From assembly GCF_013364155.1 (NCBI RefSeq), contig NZ_CP054916.1, forward strand, positions 7,284,001 through 7,348,000: a stretch of DNA of 64,000 nucleotides, written 5' to 3'. This DNA is from Streptomyces sp. NA02950 (GTDB lineage: Bacteria > Actinomycetota > Actinomycetes > Streptomycetales > Streptomycetaceae). Below the pieces are notes generated by a model that saw only the letters and a program-made list of their open reading frames with translations, made no database searches and had not been told where the DNA came from. A program made the position numbers and the translations under genes. Positions 15,951 through 24,095 of the stretch are shown here, piece after piece; position 1 is the first letter of the stretch, and every line of letters starts with the position of its first letter.

Positions 15951-17243
15951 TCAGCGTCCGGCGATCCGCCCGGCGGCGAGCACCACCCGCGCCAGTTCCT
16001 CATGGCAGATGTCGCTGTGCGCACCGGCGGGCGGCCCGCCGTGCCGTACGACGGACGACACGTCCACGCTCACACAGCCGTCCTGCGGGAACGGCCCCTC
16101 CAGCGCCTCGGCCAGATCCAGCCGCGCACAGCCGGCCACGGCCTGGATCCCGCCGTGGCCCATCGCCCCCCAGCGGGCGTCACCGCGGCCCAGCAGCGAG
16201 GAGTCGTCCCGTGCCGCCCGTGACGCCAGCGGGTACAGCACCCCCAGCGCGGTGTCATGGCGCGAGTGACAGGACACCAGCGGCCCGCGCACCCGCCCCC
16301 GGTCGGCCCGCAGCGCACCGCCGCGGTCGGCGGCGTGCGGCAGCCGCTCGGCGAACGCGTAGTGCGAGAAGGCCCCCTGGAGCAGGGTCAGCGACGCCAC
16401 GGTGGTGTCCCCCGGCAGCCCGCCCAGCGCGTACGACACCAGACGGCCGCCGAAACTGTGGCCCACCAGATGGATTCGCACCCCGGGCCGCCCGGCCGCC
16501 ACCGCGCCGAGCGCCGGGCCCAGACCGTCCCGCCCGACCGTGCCCGCCCGTCGCTTCATCGCGTAGTAGGTGGTCTGCCGCAGCAGCTCCCGGGCCCCGT
16601 CCCACAGCCCGCCGAATCCGCCTCCGAACAGCCCGGGGCCCCGCTCCTCCGCCTCGGCCAGCGCGGTGGCGAACAGCTCGCAGTAGGCGGTGCCCTCCTC
16701 GCCCAGCATCGCGGGGAGCTCGTCCCCGTCCACATCCGGTGCGTACAGCGCCGCGCCGGACCCCTCGGGCACCCGGGCCAGACCGCGCACCAGCACCGTG
16801 AACTCGTCCAGCGCCGAGGCCCGTTCGGGCCGCTCGGCCAGTAGCTGGGCCAGCCGCGCCACCATCTGCCCCCGACCGGGGAAGACCGTCTCCAGGGCGC
16901 CGCGCGTGCCCTCGTCGAGCCCGGGCTCCGCCCCGGCCGCCGCCGTCGGCGGAAACGCGGGCACCGCCTCGTCGGTGAACCGCATCGACGGCCACATCAC
17001 CCCGGCATAGCCGAGCCGCACCCCCGCGGCCTTCCCCAGCAATCCGGGAAAGGGAGCGAAAAAGCGTTCGTAGAGCGCGGTGGCCATCGCGCGGTCGTTG
17101 TTCCACCCGTGGGCGAACACCACCAGATCGGTGATGCCCTGCTGTTCGACCTGTTCGGTCAGCCGGTCACGCTGCCGGGTGTCGACATCCCCGTCCGCAT
17201 CGAATCTCAGCTCCCAGTACGGCCGCACTTTCATCCCCGTCAT
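15951..17243 (-). CDS. Alpha/beta-hydrolase-like protein
   Basis: A 430-residue protein. ITDLVVFAHGWNN near the N-terminus is the oxyanion-hole segment and HLVGHSFGGRLVSYAL holds the nucleophile elbow GHSFG. A late CHSRHDTALGVLYPLASRA and MGHGGIQAV follow. No signal peptide is visible. I start it at ATG 17243 (MTGMKVRPYW), which has GAGAGGA upstream, and not at 17315. It is convergent with the acylase. The fold and active-site Ser are clear, while the substrate is not. The 84-residue gene upstream is 109 bases away on the same strand. Confidence 0.72.
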   Translation of the reverse strand: MTGMKVRPYWELRFDADGDVDTRQRDRLTEQVEQQGITDLVVFAHGWNNDRAMATALYERFFAPFPGLLGKAAGVRLGYAGVMWPSMRFTDEAVPAFPPTAAAGAEPGLDEGTRGALETVFPGRGQMVARLAQLLAERPERASALDEFTVLVRGLARVPEGSGAALYAPDVDGDELPAMLGEEGTAYCELFATALAEAEERGPGLFGGGFGGLWDGARELLRQTTYYAMKRRAGTVGRDGLGPALGAVAAGRPGVRIHLVGHSFGGRLVSYALGGLPGDTTVASLTLLQGAFSHYAFAERLPHAADRGGALRADRGRVRGPLVSCHSRHDTALGVLYPLASRAARDDSSLLGRGDARWGAMGHGGIQAVAGCARLDLAEALEGPFPQDGCVSVDVSSVVRHGGPPAGAHSDICHEELARVVLAAGRIAGR

Positions 17244-17352
17244 GGCTGTTCCTCTCGGCTGGTCCGATCCGCGTGCATCGTCCCAACCACCCCGTCCGGT
17301 GACCATACGACACACCTACGGCGCGCGTCGATCAATCCGCCAGCCGTTCGCC

Positions 17353-17607
17353 TTACCCGGATTGCGGCCCGTCGCCGAGGGAGGATTGAGTACTCTGCCA
17401 GCCCTCGTGCTGATCCCGCCAGGGCGAGCTCTCGTAGAGAGCTGTTTTCGTTTCCGGCAACGGCAGGCGGAGAACCTGGGAAGCCACATACATTGTTTCG
17501 ATGGGGGACATTCCGAGGTCACGCAATTCTCGGAACACCTCTTCGCGTTCGGTCAATCCATCGCCGGTGAAGCGTGCCGCGAGTGCGTCCAGACGTGATC
17601 GATCCAT
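17353..17607 (-). CDS. Small conserved-looking protein downstream of RHS remnant
   Basis: An 84-residue intact reading frame starting MDRSRLDALAARFTGDGLTE, acidic and helical, with LRDLGMSPIETMYVASQVLR and TKTALYESSPWRDQHEGWQ. ATG at 17607 has GGAGG nine bases upstream. It directly follows the broken RHS gene on the same strand, where active RHS loci keep an immunity gene. That position makes it a candidate orphan immunity protein, but the sequence itself was not recognised and other roles are possible. Confidence 0.6.
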   Translation of the reverse strand: MDRSRLDALAARFTGDGLTEREEVFRELRDLGMSPIETMYVASQVLRLPLPETKTALYESSPWRDQHEGWQSTQSSLGDGPQSG

Positions 17608-17630
17608 GGTCACCTTCCTCCGGGTAGCGG

Positions 17631-18083
17631 GCGGGCCGGATCGTCGTAGCGGTGGTGGTGGTAGCGGAGGCCGGTATCCGGGTCGGCGTAGTGGCAGGGG
17701 GGAAGCGAAGGGGGCGGACGATGCTGCCGGTCGGGCCGGTGAGAGGAGTGCCCCAGAGCGTGCTACGGGCCCGCCGGGCGAGGGTGCCGTCCGGGGTGAC
17801 CCGCTCGGCAGGCGTACCGGCAAGGTCCGTGACGACGGCGTGGGAACGGGTGGTCGAGTTCGCGGGTCCCGGTGATGGAGCCGTCGGGACGATAGGTGGA
17901 GGAGCGGTGCTGGAGAAGGTCGTCCTGGGGCGAGGCGGTCAGGCTCCGACCGCCAGTCGGCCCGCCGTCGTCGCCGTAGCGCATGCGGCCGGAGAGGATG
18001 CCGTCCGGGCCGATGCCGCGCAGGACGCGTCCGCGGTGGTCGTAGACGTAGGCGTAGCAGGTGCCGTTGCGGTCGGCCCGGGA
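17631..18083 (-). pseudogene. RHS/YD-repeat protein remnant
   Basis: Pieces in at least three frames match the RHS core. The first is CYAYVYDHRGRVLRGIGPDG with STYRPDGSITGTRELDH in one frame. The next is TRSHAVVTDLAGTPAERVTP with STLWGTPLTGP and IVRPLRFP. The last, after another shift, is HYADPDTGLRYHHHRYDDPAR, the end of the conserved core just before the variable toxin tip. Typical RHS proteins exceed 1,000 residues, so most of the gene is gone and the tip is absent. No signal of function remains. Together with the repeat at 18170 this explains the 17608-18382 gap. Confidence 0.7.
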
Positions 18084-18169
18084 TGTGATGCGGCAACGTG
18101 AACATCCGTGGCTCCAGGGGTCCGCCCACCGCGTGTCTCGAACCCTCGGGCCAAGCCGAGCCGTCCCCC

Positions 18170-18199
18170 TGAGCACGACTGAGCACGACTGAGCACGAC
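18170..18199. repeat. 10-bp tandem repeat, three copies
   Basis: TGAGCACGAC is repeated three times in a row at 18170, 18180 and 18190 in the space between the RHS remnant and the LysR-type gene. No coding role. It may be replication slippage or a repeated regulator half-site. Confidence 0.8.
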
Positions 18200-18382
18200 A
18201 GCAATCTTCACACGGGGCGCGTGGTCCTGTCGTGTGACCTCCGCGGCACCGTGGGTTGGTTGAATTACTGGCCACAAATCTCCGGAATAGCCCCGCTGTT
18301 CTCGCGATCAGTTCTCCGGATGGCCCTGCACTATGCTGCGAACAGTTATTGCGTGACGGAATGCTCTCACCGGAAGGCCGGA

Positions 18383-19432
18383 ATGCCCCTCAGTGATCGG
18401 TGGCGGTTCCCCGCGGTACTGCTGGACACCACGATGGACCAGCTCCGCACACTGCTCGCGGTCCACGAGGCGGGTACCGCGCTGGGTGCTGCCCGGCTGC
18501 TGGGCCGGGAGCAGTCCAGTGTGCAGAAACAACTCGACACCCTGAACCGGAACTTCGGGACGCTGTGCGGGGAGCCGCTGGTGCTCAAGCGGGGGCGGAG
18601 TCAGAACGTGCTCTTCACCGCGACCGGGGAGAGTCTGGTCGGCCTCGCGCGCGGCACGCTGAAGGACTGGCAGGAGGGGGTGCACGACTGCCGTCGGCGG
18701 CTCGGCAGCCGGCTGGCGGTCGGTTCGACCCGCTACACCCTCGGATTTCTGCTGAACGCGGTGGAGCTGGTGACCGAGGACTTCGACCGCCGGGGGGTCG
18801 AGCTGAAGGTCGAGCACGTCCGCACCCGCGATCTGCTGGAGCGGCTGGACTCCAAGGAACTGGACCTGGTCTGCGGCAGTGTGCTGACCCCCGCGGGCCA
18901 CGACGGGCGGCTCGACGGCTTCGAGGTGATGGAGTGGCGGCGCAGCGGTCTGTCGCTGGTCACCAATCTCAGCCCGGAGGAACTGCCGGGGCCCTCGATG
19001 GCGGTGGGGCGGCTGCCGGAGCTGCCGCTCGCGGTCTCGGCCGACGGGCTGATACCGGGCTTCCTGCGCGGGTGGTTCGGTGGCCGCTACCGCCAGGAGC
19101 TGCATATCGCGGCCGAGATCGACACCGTGCAGTACGGGCTGGATCTGCTGGCCTCAGGTGTGCTGCGCGGCTGTGTGCTGGTCACTCAGGGGATCGGGGA
19201 CGCGGTCGCGGACGGACGGCTCCAGGCCGGTGCCGGGCTGCGGACGCTGGAGCTGGAGGACGACATCGGGCCGGAGCTCGAGGTGCTGGTCGGGGTGTTC
19301 GTCCGGGCCGGGGAGCGGGCCGCCCAGGACGCCGCCCATCCGCTGAACGTCCTGTGGAGCGCGCTCGCCGGGGAGAACGCCCGGTGGCGCCGGGTGATGC
19401 GCAAGGACCGGCCGGAGAAGTCCGGGGCGTAG
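18383..19432 (+). CDS. LysR-type transcriptional regulator
   Basis: A 349-residue protein. The N-terminal winged helix reads MDQLRTLLAVHEAGTALGAA, RLLGREQSSVQKQLDTLNRN and LFTATGESLVGLARG. The rest is a periplasmic-binding-protein-like effector domain. The linker and effector part carry conserved-looking LGFLLNAVELVTEDF and DTVQYGLDLLASGVLRGC. ATG at 18383 with GGAAGG five bases upstream is preferred over several earlier in-frame starts. No divergent partner gene is intact (the RHS remnant lies there), so its target is not obvious; the SDR gene 170 bases downstream has its own TetR-type operator. Confidence 0.82.
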   Translation: MPLSDRWRFPAVLLDTTMDQLRTLLAVHEAGTALGAARLLGREQSSVQKQLDTLNRNFGTLCGEPLVLKRGRSQNVLFTATGESLVGLARGTLKDWQEGVHDCRRRLGSRLAVGSTRYTLGFLLNAVELVTEDFDRRGVELKVEHVRTRDLLERLDSKELDLVCGSVLTPAGHDGRLDGFEVMEWRRSGLSLVTNLSPEELPGPSMAVGRLPELPLAVSADGLIPGFLRGWFGGRYRQELHIAAEIDTVQYGLDLLASGVLRGCVLVTQGIGDAVADGRLQAGAGLRTLELEDDIGPELEVLVGVFVRAGERAAQDAAHPLNVLWSALAGENARWRRVMRKDRPEKSGA

Positions 19433-19535
19433 CGTGGCCGCGCCCCCGGGCCCCACGGCGGCGCTCCCGGCCCGATCGGCCCTGGCGGGATCCGTTCCGT
19501 GACATATGTTCGCCGGTGAGACCTCTTCCGTTTCA

Positions 19536-19556
19536 ACATACCGACTGGTTAGTCTG
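19536..19556. promoter_or_regulatory. Candidate TetR operator, site D1
   Basis: ACATACCGACTGGTTAGTCTG, an imperfect palindrome of the ACCGACY-GGTYRGT type, 47 bases before the SDR start at 19603. Its first 14 bases recur exactly, inverted, at 25172-25185 before the APH gene. Both edges of the SDR-to-APH block therefore carry one site. Confidence 0.6.
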
Positions 19557-19602
19557 CCGATGCAGTCGAGCCTGCCGCGTCGATCCGAAGGAGCGTCCGA
19601 TC

Positions 19603-20385
19603 GTGGGTACCGTGCGTGGAGCGCGCGTTGTCGTCACCGGGGCGGGTGGCGGTATCGGTGCCGCCCTGGCCCGCCGTTTCGCCGACGAGGGCGCCCAGGT
19701 GGTGGTGAACGACCTCGACGCCGCCAAGGCCGCGTCCGTGGCCGGGGAGATCGGCGCGATCGCGGTCCCCGGTGACGCCTCCGGCATCGTGCCCGAGGCC
19801 CGTGAGGCGCTCGGCGGAACCATCGACATCTTCTGTGCCAACGCCGGGGTCGCCCACTCCGGCGGCCCCGAGGCCGACGAGGCGCTGTGGGAGCGCTCCT
19901 GGGACGTCAATGTGATGGCCCATGTCCGGGCGTCCCGTGCGCTGCTGCCGGAGTGGCTGGAGCGGGGCAGCGGGCGGTTCGTGGCCACCGTGTCCGCGGC
20001 CGGGCTGCTCACCATGGTCGGCTCGGCCCCGTACAGCGTCACCAAGCATGCCGCGCTCGCCTTCGCCGAATGGCTTTCGGCCACCTACCGCCACCGCGGC
20101 ATCGGCGTCCACGCCGTCTGCCCGCAGGGCGTGCGCACCGACATGCTGGGCAGCACCGGTGACGCGGGTGACCTGGTGCTGGCGCCCACCGCGATCGAGC
20201 CGGAGCAGGTCGCCGAGGCCGTTCTGAAGGGCATCGACGACGAGCGGTTCCTGATCCTTCCGCACCCCGAAGTGGCCCGCTATTACGCTGCCCGGGCCAC
20301 CGACCCCGACCGGTGGCTCGACGGCATCAACCGGGTGCAGCGCACGCTCGAGGGGCAGCGTGCGTCCGGTCAGCCCGTCGGCTGA
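19603..20385 (+). CDS. Short-chain dehydrogenase/reductase
   Basis: A 260-residue Rossmann-fold oxidoreductase. It shows TGAGGGIG (cofactor glycine loop), CANAG, Ser131, and the catalytic pair Tyr144 and Lys148 in YSVTKHA. The acidic NDLD after the second strand suggests NAD(H). GTG at 19603 has AAGGAG nine bases upstream. It is first in a plus-strand unit with a long-chain acyl-CoA ligase and a TetR gene, so a 3-hydroxyacyl or hydroxyacid step is plausible; the substrate is not readable. Confidence 0.88.
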   Translation: MGTVRGARVVVTGAGGGIGAALARRFADEGAQVVVNDLDAAKAASVAGEIGAIAVPGDASGIVPEAREALGGTIDIFCANAGVAHSGGPEADEALWERSWDVNVMAHVRASRALLPEWLERGSGRFVATVSAAGLLTMVGSAPYSVTKHAALAFAEWLSATYRHRGIGVHAVCPQGVRTDMLGSTGDAGDLVLAPTAIEPEQVAEAVLKGIDDERFLILPHPEVARYYAARATDPDRWLDGINRVQRTLEGQRASGQPVG

Positions 20386-20389
20386 GCCG

Positions 20390-20550
20390 CCCTCTTCCGC
20401 TTCATCCAGTTCTGTCCTGCCCGTTATCTCCTCTTTACTTCCGCCCCGTTCTACCCCATTTCATTCCGTTCCGTTCCGTCGCCCGGAGTCTCTCCCTCAG
20501 CTCCGTCCCCGCTCCGCCTCCGCACCCCACCCTCATCCACGACAGGGGCC
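20390..20550 (+). other. Pyrimidine-rich, G-poor intercistronic spacer
   Basis: The 170 bases between the SDR and ligase genes are dominated by C and T on the coding strand (for example CATTTCATTCCGTTCCGTTC) with few purines. Such C-rich, G-poor RNA is the kind of sequence the Rho factor loads on, so this may attenuate transcription into the ligase gene. A triplex-forming tract is another possibility. No open frame or hairpin is evident. Confidence 0.5.
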
Positions 20551-20555
20551 GCCTC

Positions 20556-22199
20556 ATGACCACCTACCAGGACCAGCCCTGGCTGTCCCAGCTCACCCCG
20601 GAACAGCGCGAGCCGATAACGCCGCGGACGAGCGTGCTGCACGCCTTCCGCGAGGCCGTGCACACCGCCCCCGACCACCCGGCGCTCGCCTACTTCGACG
20701 GGCGGCTGAGCTACCGCGAGACCGACGAACTCTCCGACGCCATCGCCGGCCACCTCGCCGAACGCGGCTTCCGCCCCGGCGACCGGCTCGCGATCATGCT
20801 CCAGAACACCCCGCAGTTCGTCCTGGCGCTGCTCGGCACCTGGAAGGCGGGAGGTGCGGTGGTACCGGTCAACCCCATGTACAAGGCGGGCGAACTGCGC
20901 CATGTCCTGACCGACGGCGAGGTGACCGCCCTGGTCTGCTCCCGCCACGCCTGGGAGGAGTACGTCCGGGACACCGCGGCCGCCTCCCCGGTGCGCATCG
21001 CGCTGACCGCCGACGCCCATGACCTCCAGTCGCGCGACGACGAGCGGGTGCTGCGCGACGGGCGGATACCCGTACCCGAGGACACCCGCGACCTCCTCGC
21101 GGTCGCGCGCGAGGGCGCCCGTCCACCGGCCGTCCCCGCCCCGGGCCGTGACGACATCGCCCTGATCAGCTACACCTCCGGGACCAGCGGCACCCCCAAG
21201 GGAGCGGTCAACACCCACGGCAACATCGCCTACAACGCCGACCGCCAGCACCTGCTGCACGAGCTGCCCCAGGGCTCGACGATCTTCGCATTGGCGCCGC
21301 TGTTCCACATCACCGGTATGGTCTGCGAGCTCGCCTCCTGTATCTCCGGCGCCGGAACCCTGGCCCTCGCCTACCGCTTCGAGACCGGCGTGGTCCTCGA
21401 CGCCTTCGCCGAGCACCGCCCCGCCTACACCGTCGGCCCCTCCACCGCCTTCATGGCGCTCATGGCCCACCCCAAGGCCGCCCGCGACCACTTCTCGTCC
21501 TTCCGGATCATCTCCTCCGGCGGCGCCCCGCTGCCGCCCGCGCTGGTCGAGCGGTTCGAGTCCGCTCTGGGCCCGTATCTGCACAACGGCTACGGACTCA
21601 CCGAGTGCACCGCCCCGTGCGCCAGTGTCCCGCCCCACACCCGGGCCCCGGTCGACCCGGTTTCCGGCACCCTCGCGGTCGGTGTCCCCGGTGCGGACAC
21701 CGTCGTCCGTATCGTGGATGAGGAGGGCAAGGAGGTGCCCTTCGGCGAACCCGGCGAGATCGTCGTGCGCGGCCCCATGGTGGTGCCCGGCTACTGGCGG
21801 CGCCCCGAGGCGACCGCGGCCGCCCTCCCCGACGGCGAACTGCGCACCGGCGACATCGGCTTCATGAACGCCGACGGCTGGCTCTTCGTCGTCGACCGCA
21901 AGAAGGACATGATCAACGCATCCGGCTTCAAGGTGTGGCCGCGTGAGGTCGAGGACGTGCTCTACACTCACCCCGCCGTGCACGAGGCGGCCGTCGTGGG
22001 CAAGCCCGACGAGTACCGGGGGGAGACCGTCAAGGCGTATGTGAGCCTGCGGCCGGGGGCCGACGTCACGCCGCAGGAGCTGTCCGCCTACTGTGCGGAA
22101 CGGCTCGCGGCGTACAAGTACCCCCGTGAGGTGGACATCCTGCCGGAGCTGCCGAAGACGACGAGTGGCAAGATCCTCCGACGGGAACTGCGAGGATAA
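20556..22199 (+). CDS. Acyl-CoA ligase (FadD-like, ANL superfamily)
   Basis: A 547-residue adenylating enzyme. It shows the phosphate loop YTSGTSGTPKG (206-216), IISSGGAPLP, NGYGLTECTAP, the ATP-binding ELRTGDIGFMNADGWLFVVD, and KTTSGKILRREL with the catalytic Lys near the C-terminus. It activates a carboxylic acid to the acyl-AMP and then to the CoA thioester. ATG at 20556 follows the pyrimidine-rich spacer; an upstream in-frame extension is low-complexity. In context it primes the acid that the SDR, ACAD and APH-kinase then process. Confidence 0.92.
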   Translation: MTTYQDQPWLSQLTPEQREPITPRTSVLHAFREAVHTAPDHPALAYFDGRLSYRETDELSDAIAGHLAERGFRPGDRLAIMLQNTPQFVLALLGTWKAGGAVVPVNPMYKAGELRHVLTDGEVTALVCSRHAWEEYVRDTAAASPVRIALTADAHDLQSRDDERVLRDGRIPVPEDTRDLLAVAREGARPPAVPAPGRDDIALISYTSGTSGTPKGAVNTHGNIAYNADRQHLLHELPQGSTIFALAPLFHITGMVCELASCISGAGTLALAYRFETGVVLDAFAEHRPAYTVGPSTAFMALMAHPKAARDHFSSFRIISSGGAPLPPALVERFESALGPYLHNGYGLTECTAPCASVPPHTRAPVDPVSGTLAVGVPGADTVVRIVDEEGKEVPFGEPGEIVVRGPMVVPGYWRRPEATAAALPDGELRTGDIGFMNADGWLFVVDRKKDMINASGFKVWPREVEDVLYTHPAVHEAAVVGKPDEYRGETVKAYVSLRPGADVTPQELSAYCAERLAAYKYPREVDILPELPKTTSGKILRRELRG

Positions 22200-22210
22200 G
22201 AGAGATCGGG

Positions 22211-22813
22211 GTGGCGACGATGGCCAGAGCGACGGAGAGCGACGCACAGCCGGTGCCGCAGCGGCTGCTGGCCGCTGCCACCCGCCTCTTCGCGGAGCGC
22301 GGATTCGACCGGACGTCCGTCCAGGAGATCGTCGAGGCGGCGGGCGTCACCAAGGGTGCGCTCTACCACTACTTCGGTTCCAAGGACGATCTGCTCCACG
22401 AGATCTACGGCCGGGTGCTGCGGCTCCAGCAGGAGCGGCTCGACGCCTTCGCGGGCGCCGACGCCCCGGTGGAGCGGCGGCTGCGGGACGCGGCGGCCGA
22501 CGTGGTGGTCACCACCATCGAGAACCTCGACGACGCCACCATCTTCTTCCGGTCGATGCACCACCTCAGCCCGGAGAAGCACAAGCAGGTGCGCGCCGAG
22601 CGCCGCCGCTACCACGAGCGGTTCCGCGCGCTGATCGAGGAGGGCCAGCGGTCCGGGGTGTTCAGCTCGGACACCCCGGCCGATCTGGTGGTGGACTACC
22701 ACTTCGGCTCGGTCCACCACCTGGGCACCTGGTACCGCCCCGGCGGACCGCTCAGTCCCCAGCAGGTCGCCGACCATCTGGCGGATCTGCTGCTGCGTGC
22801 CCTGCGACCCTGA
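22211..22813 (+). CDS. TetR/AcrR-family regulator
   Basis: A 200-residue regulator with LLAAATRLFAERGFDRTSVQ, EIVEAAGVTKGALYHYFGSK as the helix-turn-helix and a C-terminal helical domain (MHHLSPEKHKQVRAERRRYH). It follows the ligase gene by 11 bases, probably co-transcribed. The identical D-type sites at both edges of the block (19536, 25172) are its likely operators. GTG at 22211 or ATG at 22220 could be the start; GGGG lies a few bases before the ATG. The ligand is probably an acyl-CoA of this pathway, by inference. Confidence 0.87.
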   Translation: MATMARATESDAQPVPQRLLAAATRLFAERGFDRTSVQEIVEAAGVTKGALYHYFGSKDDLLHEIYGRVLRLQQERLDAFAGADAPVERRLRDAAADVVVTTIENLDDATIFFRSMHHLSPEKHKQVRAERRRYHERFRALIEEGQRSGVFSSDTPADLVVDYHFGSVHHLGTWYRPGGPLSPQQVADHLADLLLRALRP

Positions 22814-22823
22814 CCGGTCGCGC

Positions 22824-22866
22824 AGCGATGGGGGCGCCCGCTCCATGAGCGGGCGCCCCCATCGCT
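22824..22866. terminator. Perfect 20-bp hairpin, bidirectional terminator
   Basis: Bases 22824-22843 pair exactly with 22847-22866 around a three-base loop (CAT), a fully matched GC-rich 20-bp stem between the TetR stop (22813) and the convergent ACAD stop (22875). It has no U-tract, as usual for high-GC actinobacteria. It would work for both strands. Confidence 0.85.
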
Positions 22867-22874
22867 CGTCCGTA

Positions 22875-24089
22875 CTACTGGTACTTCCTCAGCTCACGCC
22901 GTGCCAGCGACCGCTGGTGCACCTCGTCCGGGCCGTCCGCGAGCCGCAGCGTCCGCGCCGCCGCCCACAGCTCGGCCAGCGGGAAGTCCTGGCTGACCCC
23001 GCCCGCGCCGTGCAGCTGCACCGCCCGGTCCAGGATGTCCACCACCGTCCGCGGGGTGGCGATCTTGATGGCCTGGATCTCGGTGTGTGCCCGGCGGTTG
23101 CCGACGGTGTCCATCAGCCAGGCCGTCTTCAGCACCAGCAGCCGCAGCTGCTCCACCGCCACCCGCGAGTCCGCGATCCACTCGTGGACCTGGCCCTGCC
23201 GGGACAGCGTGGTGCCGAAAGCGGTACGGGACAGGGCGCGACGGCACATCAGCTCGATGGCACGCTCGGCCATGCCGATCAGCCGCATGCAGTGGTGGAT
23301 CCGGCCGGGGCCGAGCCGGGCCTGGGCGATGGCGAAGCCGCCGCCCTCCTCCCCGATGAGGTTGGACACCGGGACCCGGACGCGGTCGAAGACCACCTCG
23401 GCATGGCCGCCGTGGGAGTGGTCCTCGTAGCCGTAGACCCGCATCGCGCGGCGGACCTCGACCCCCGGGGTGTCCCGCGGCACCAGCACCATCGACTGCT
23501 GGCGGCGCACATCGGCGCCCTTGGGATCGGTCTTGCCCATCACGATGAAGATCTTGCACTCCGGGTTCATCGCCCCGGAGATGTACCACTTGCGGCCGCT
23601 GATGACATAGTCGTCGCCGTCGCGCTCGATCCGGGTCTCGATGTTGGTCGCGTCCGACGAGGCGACCTCCGGCTCGGTCATCGCGAACGCCGACCGGATC
23701 TCGCCCGCGAGCAGCGGCTCCAGCCACTGCTTGCGCTGCTCCTCACTGCCGAACTGGGCCAGCAGCTCCATGTTTCCGGTGTCCGGGGCGGCGCAGTTCA
23801 GGGCGGTGGGCGCCAGGTGGGGGCTATGGCCGGTGATCTCCGCGAGCGGGGCGTACTGGAGATTGGTCAGCCCCGCCCCGTACTCCGCGTCGGGCAGGAA
23901 CAGGTTCCACAGCCCCTGCCCGCGGGCCTCGGCCTTCAGCTCCTCGACGACGGCCGGGGTGTCCCACGGGGACGCGAGCGCGGCGCGCTGCTCCTCGGCG
24001 ACCGCCTCCGCCGGGTGCACATGCTCGGCCATGAAGGCGAGCAGTCTGGTCCGCAGCTCTTCGGTACGGGCGTCGCATGCGAAGTCCAT
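22875..24089 (-). CDS. Acyl-CoA dehydrogenase, ACAD10/11-like
   Basis: A 404-residue enzyme of the acyl-CoA dehydrogenase fold. AFAMTEPEVASSDATNIETR is the flavin-binding segment and GRKWYISGAMNPECKIFIVM the substrate side. LADGPDEVH near the end places Asp385 where most relatives have the catalytic Glu of YEGT. This ADGPDEVH tail is a mark of the ACAD10/11 branch. Six bases separate it from the upstream APH-kinase gene, and its GGAG ribosome site lies in that gene's end. In mammals the two functions are fused in one protein acting on 4-hydroxyacyl-CoAs. Confidence 0.88.
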   Translation of the reverse strand: MDFACDARTEELRTRLLAFMAEHVHPAEAVAEEQRAALASPWDTPAVVEELKAEARGQGLWNLFLPDAEYGAGLTNLQYAPLAEITGHSPHLAPTALNCAAPDTGNMELLAQFGSEEQRKQWLEPLLAGEIRSAFAMTEPEVASSDATNIETRIERDGDDYVISGRKWYISGAMNPECKIFIVMGKTDPKGADVRRQQSMVLVPRDTPGVEVRRAMRVYGYEDHSHGGHAEVVFDRVRVPVSNLIGEEGGGFAIAQARLGPGRIHHCMRLIGMAERAIELMCRRALSRTAFGTTLSRQGQVHEWIADSRVAVEQLRLLVLKTAWLMDTVGNRRAHTEIQAIKIATPRTVVDILDRAVQLHGAGGVSQDFPLAELWAAARTLRLADGPDEVHQRSLARRELRKYQ

Positions 24090-24095
24090 GAGGTC

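Noticed and set aside
18400..20385. Single long frame joining the LysR region to the SDR gene
   Set aside because: The first part is a frame-shifted shadow of the LysR gene. The SDR protein begins at 19603 with its own ribosome site.
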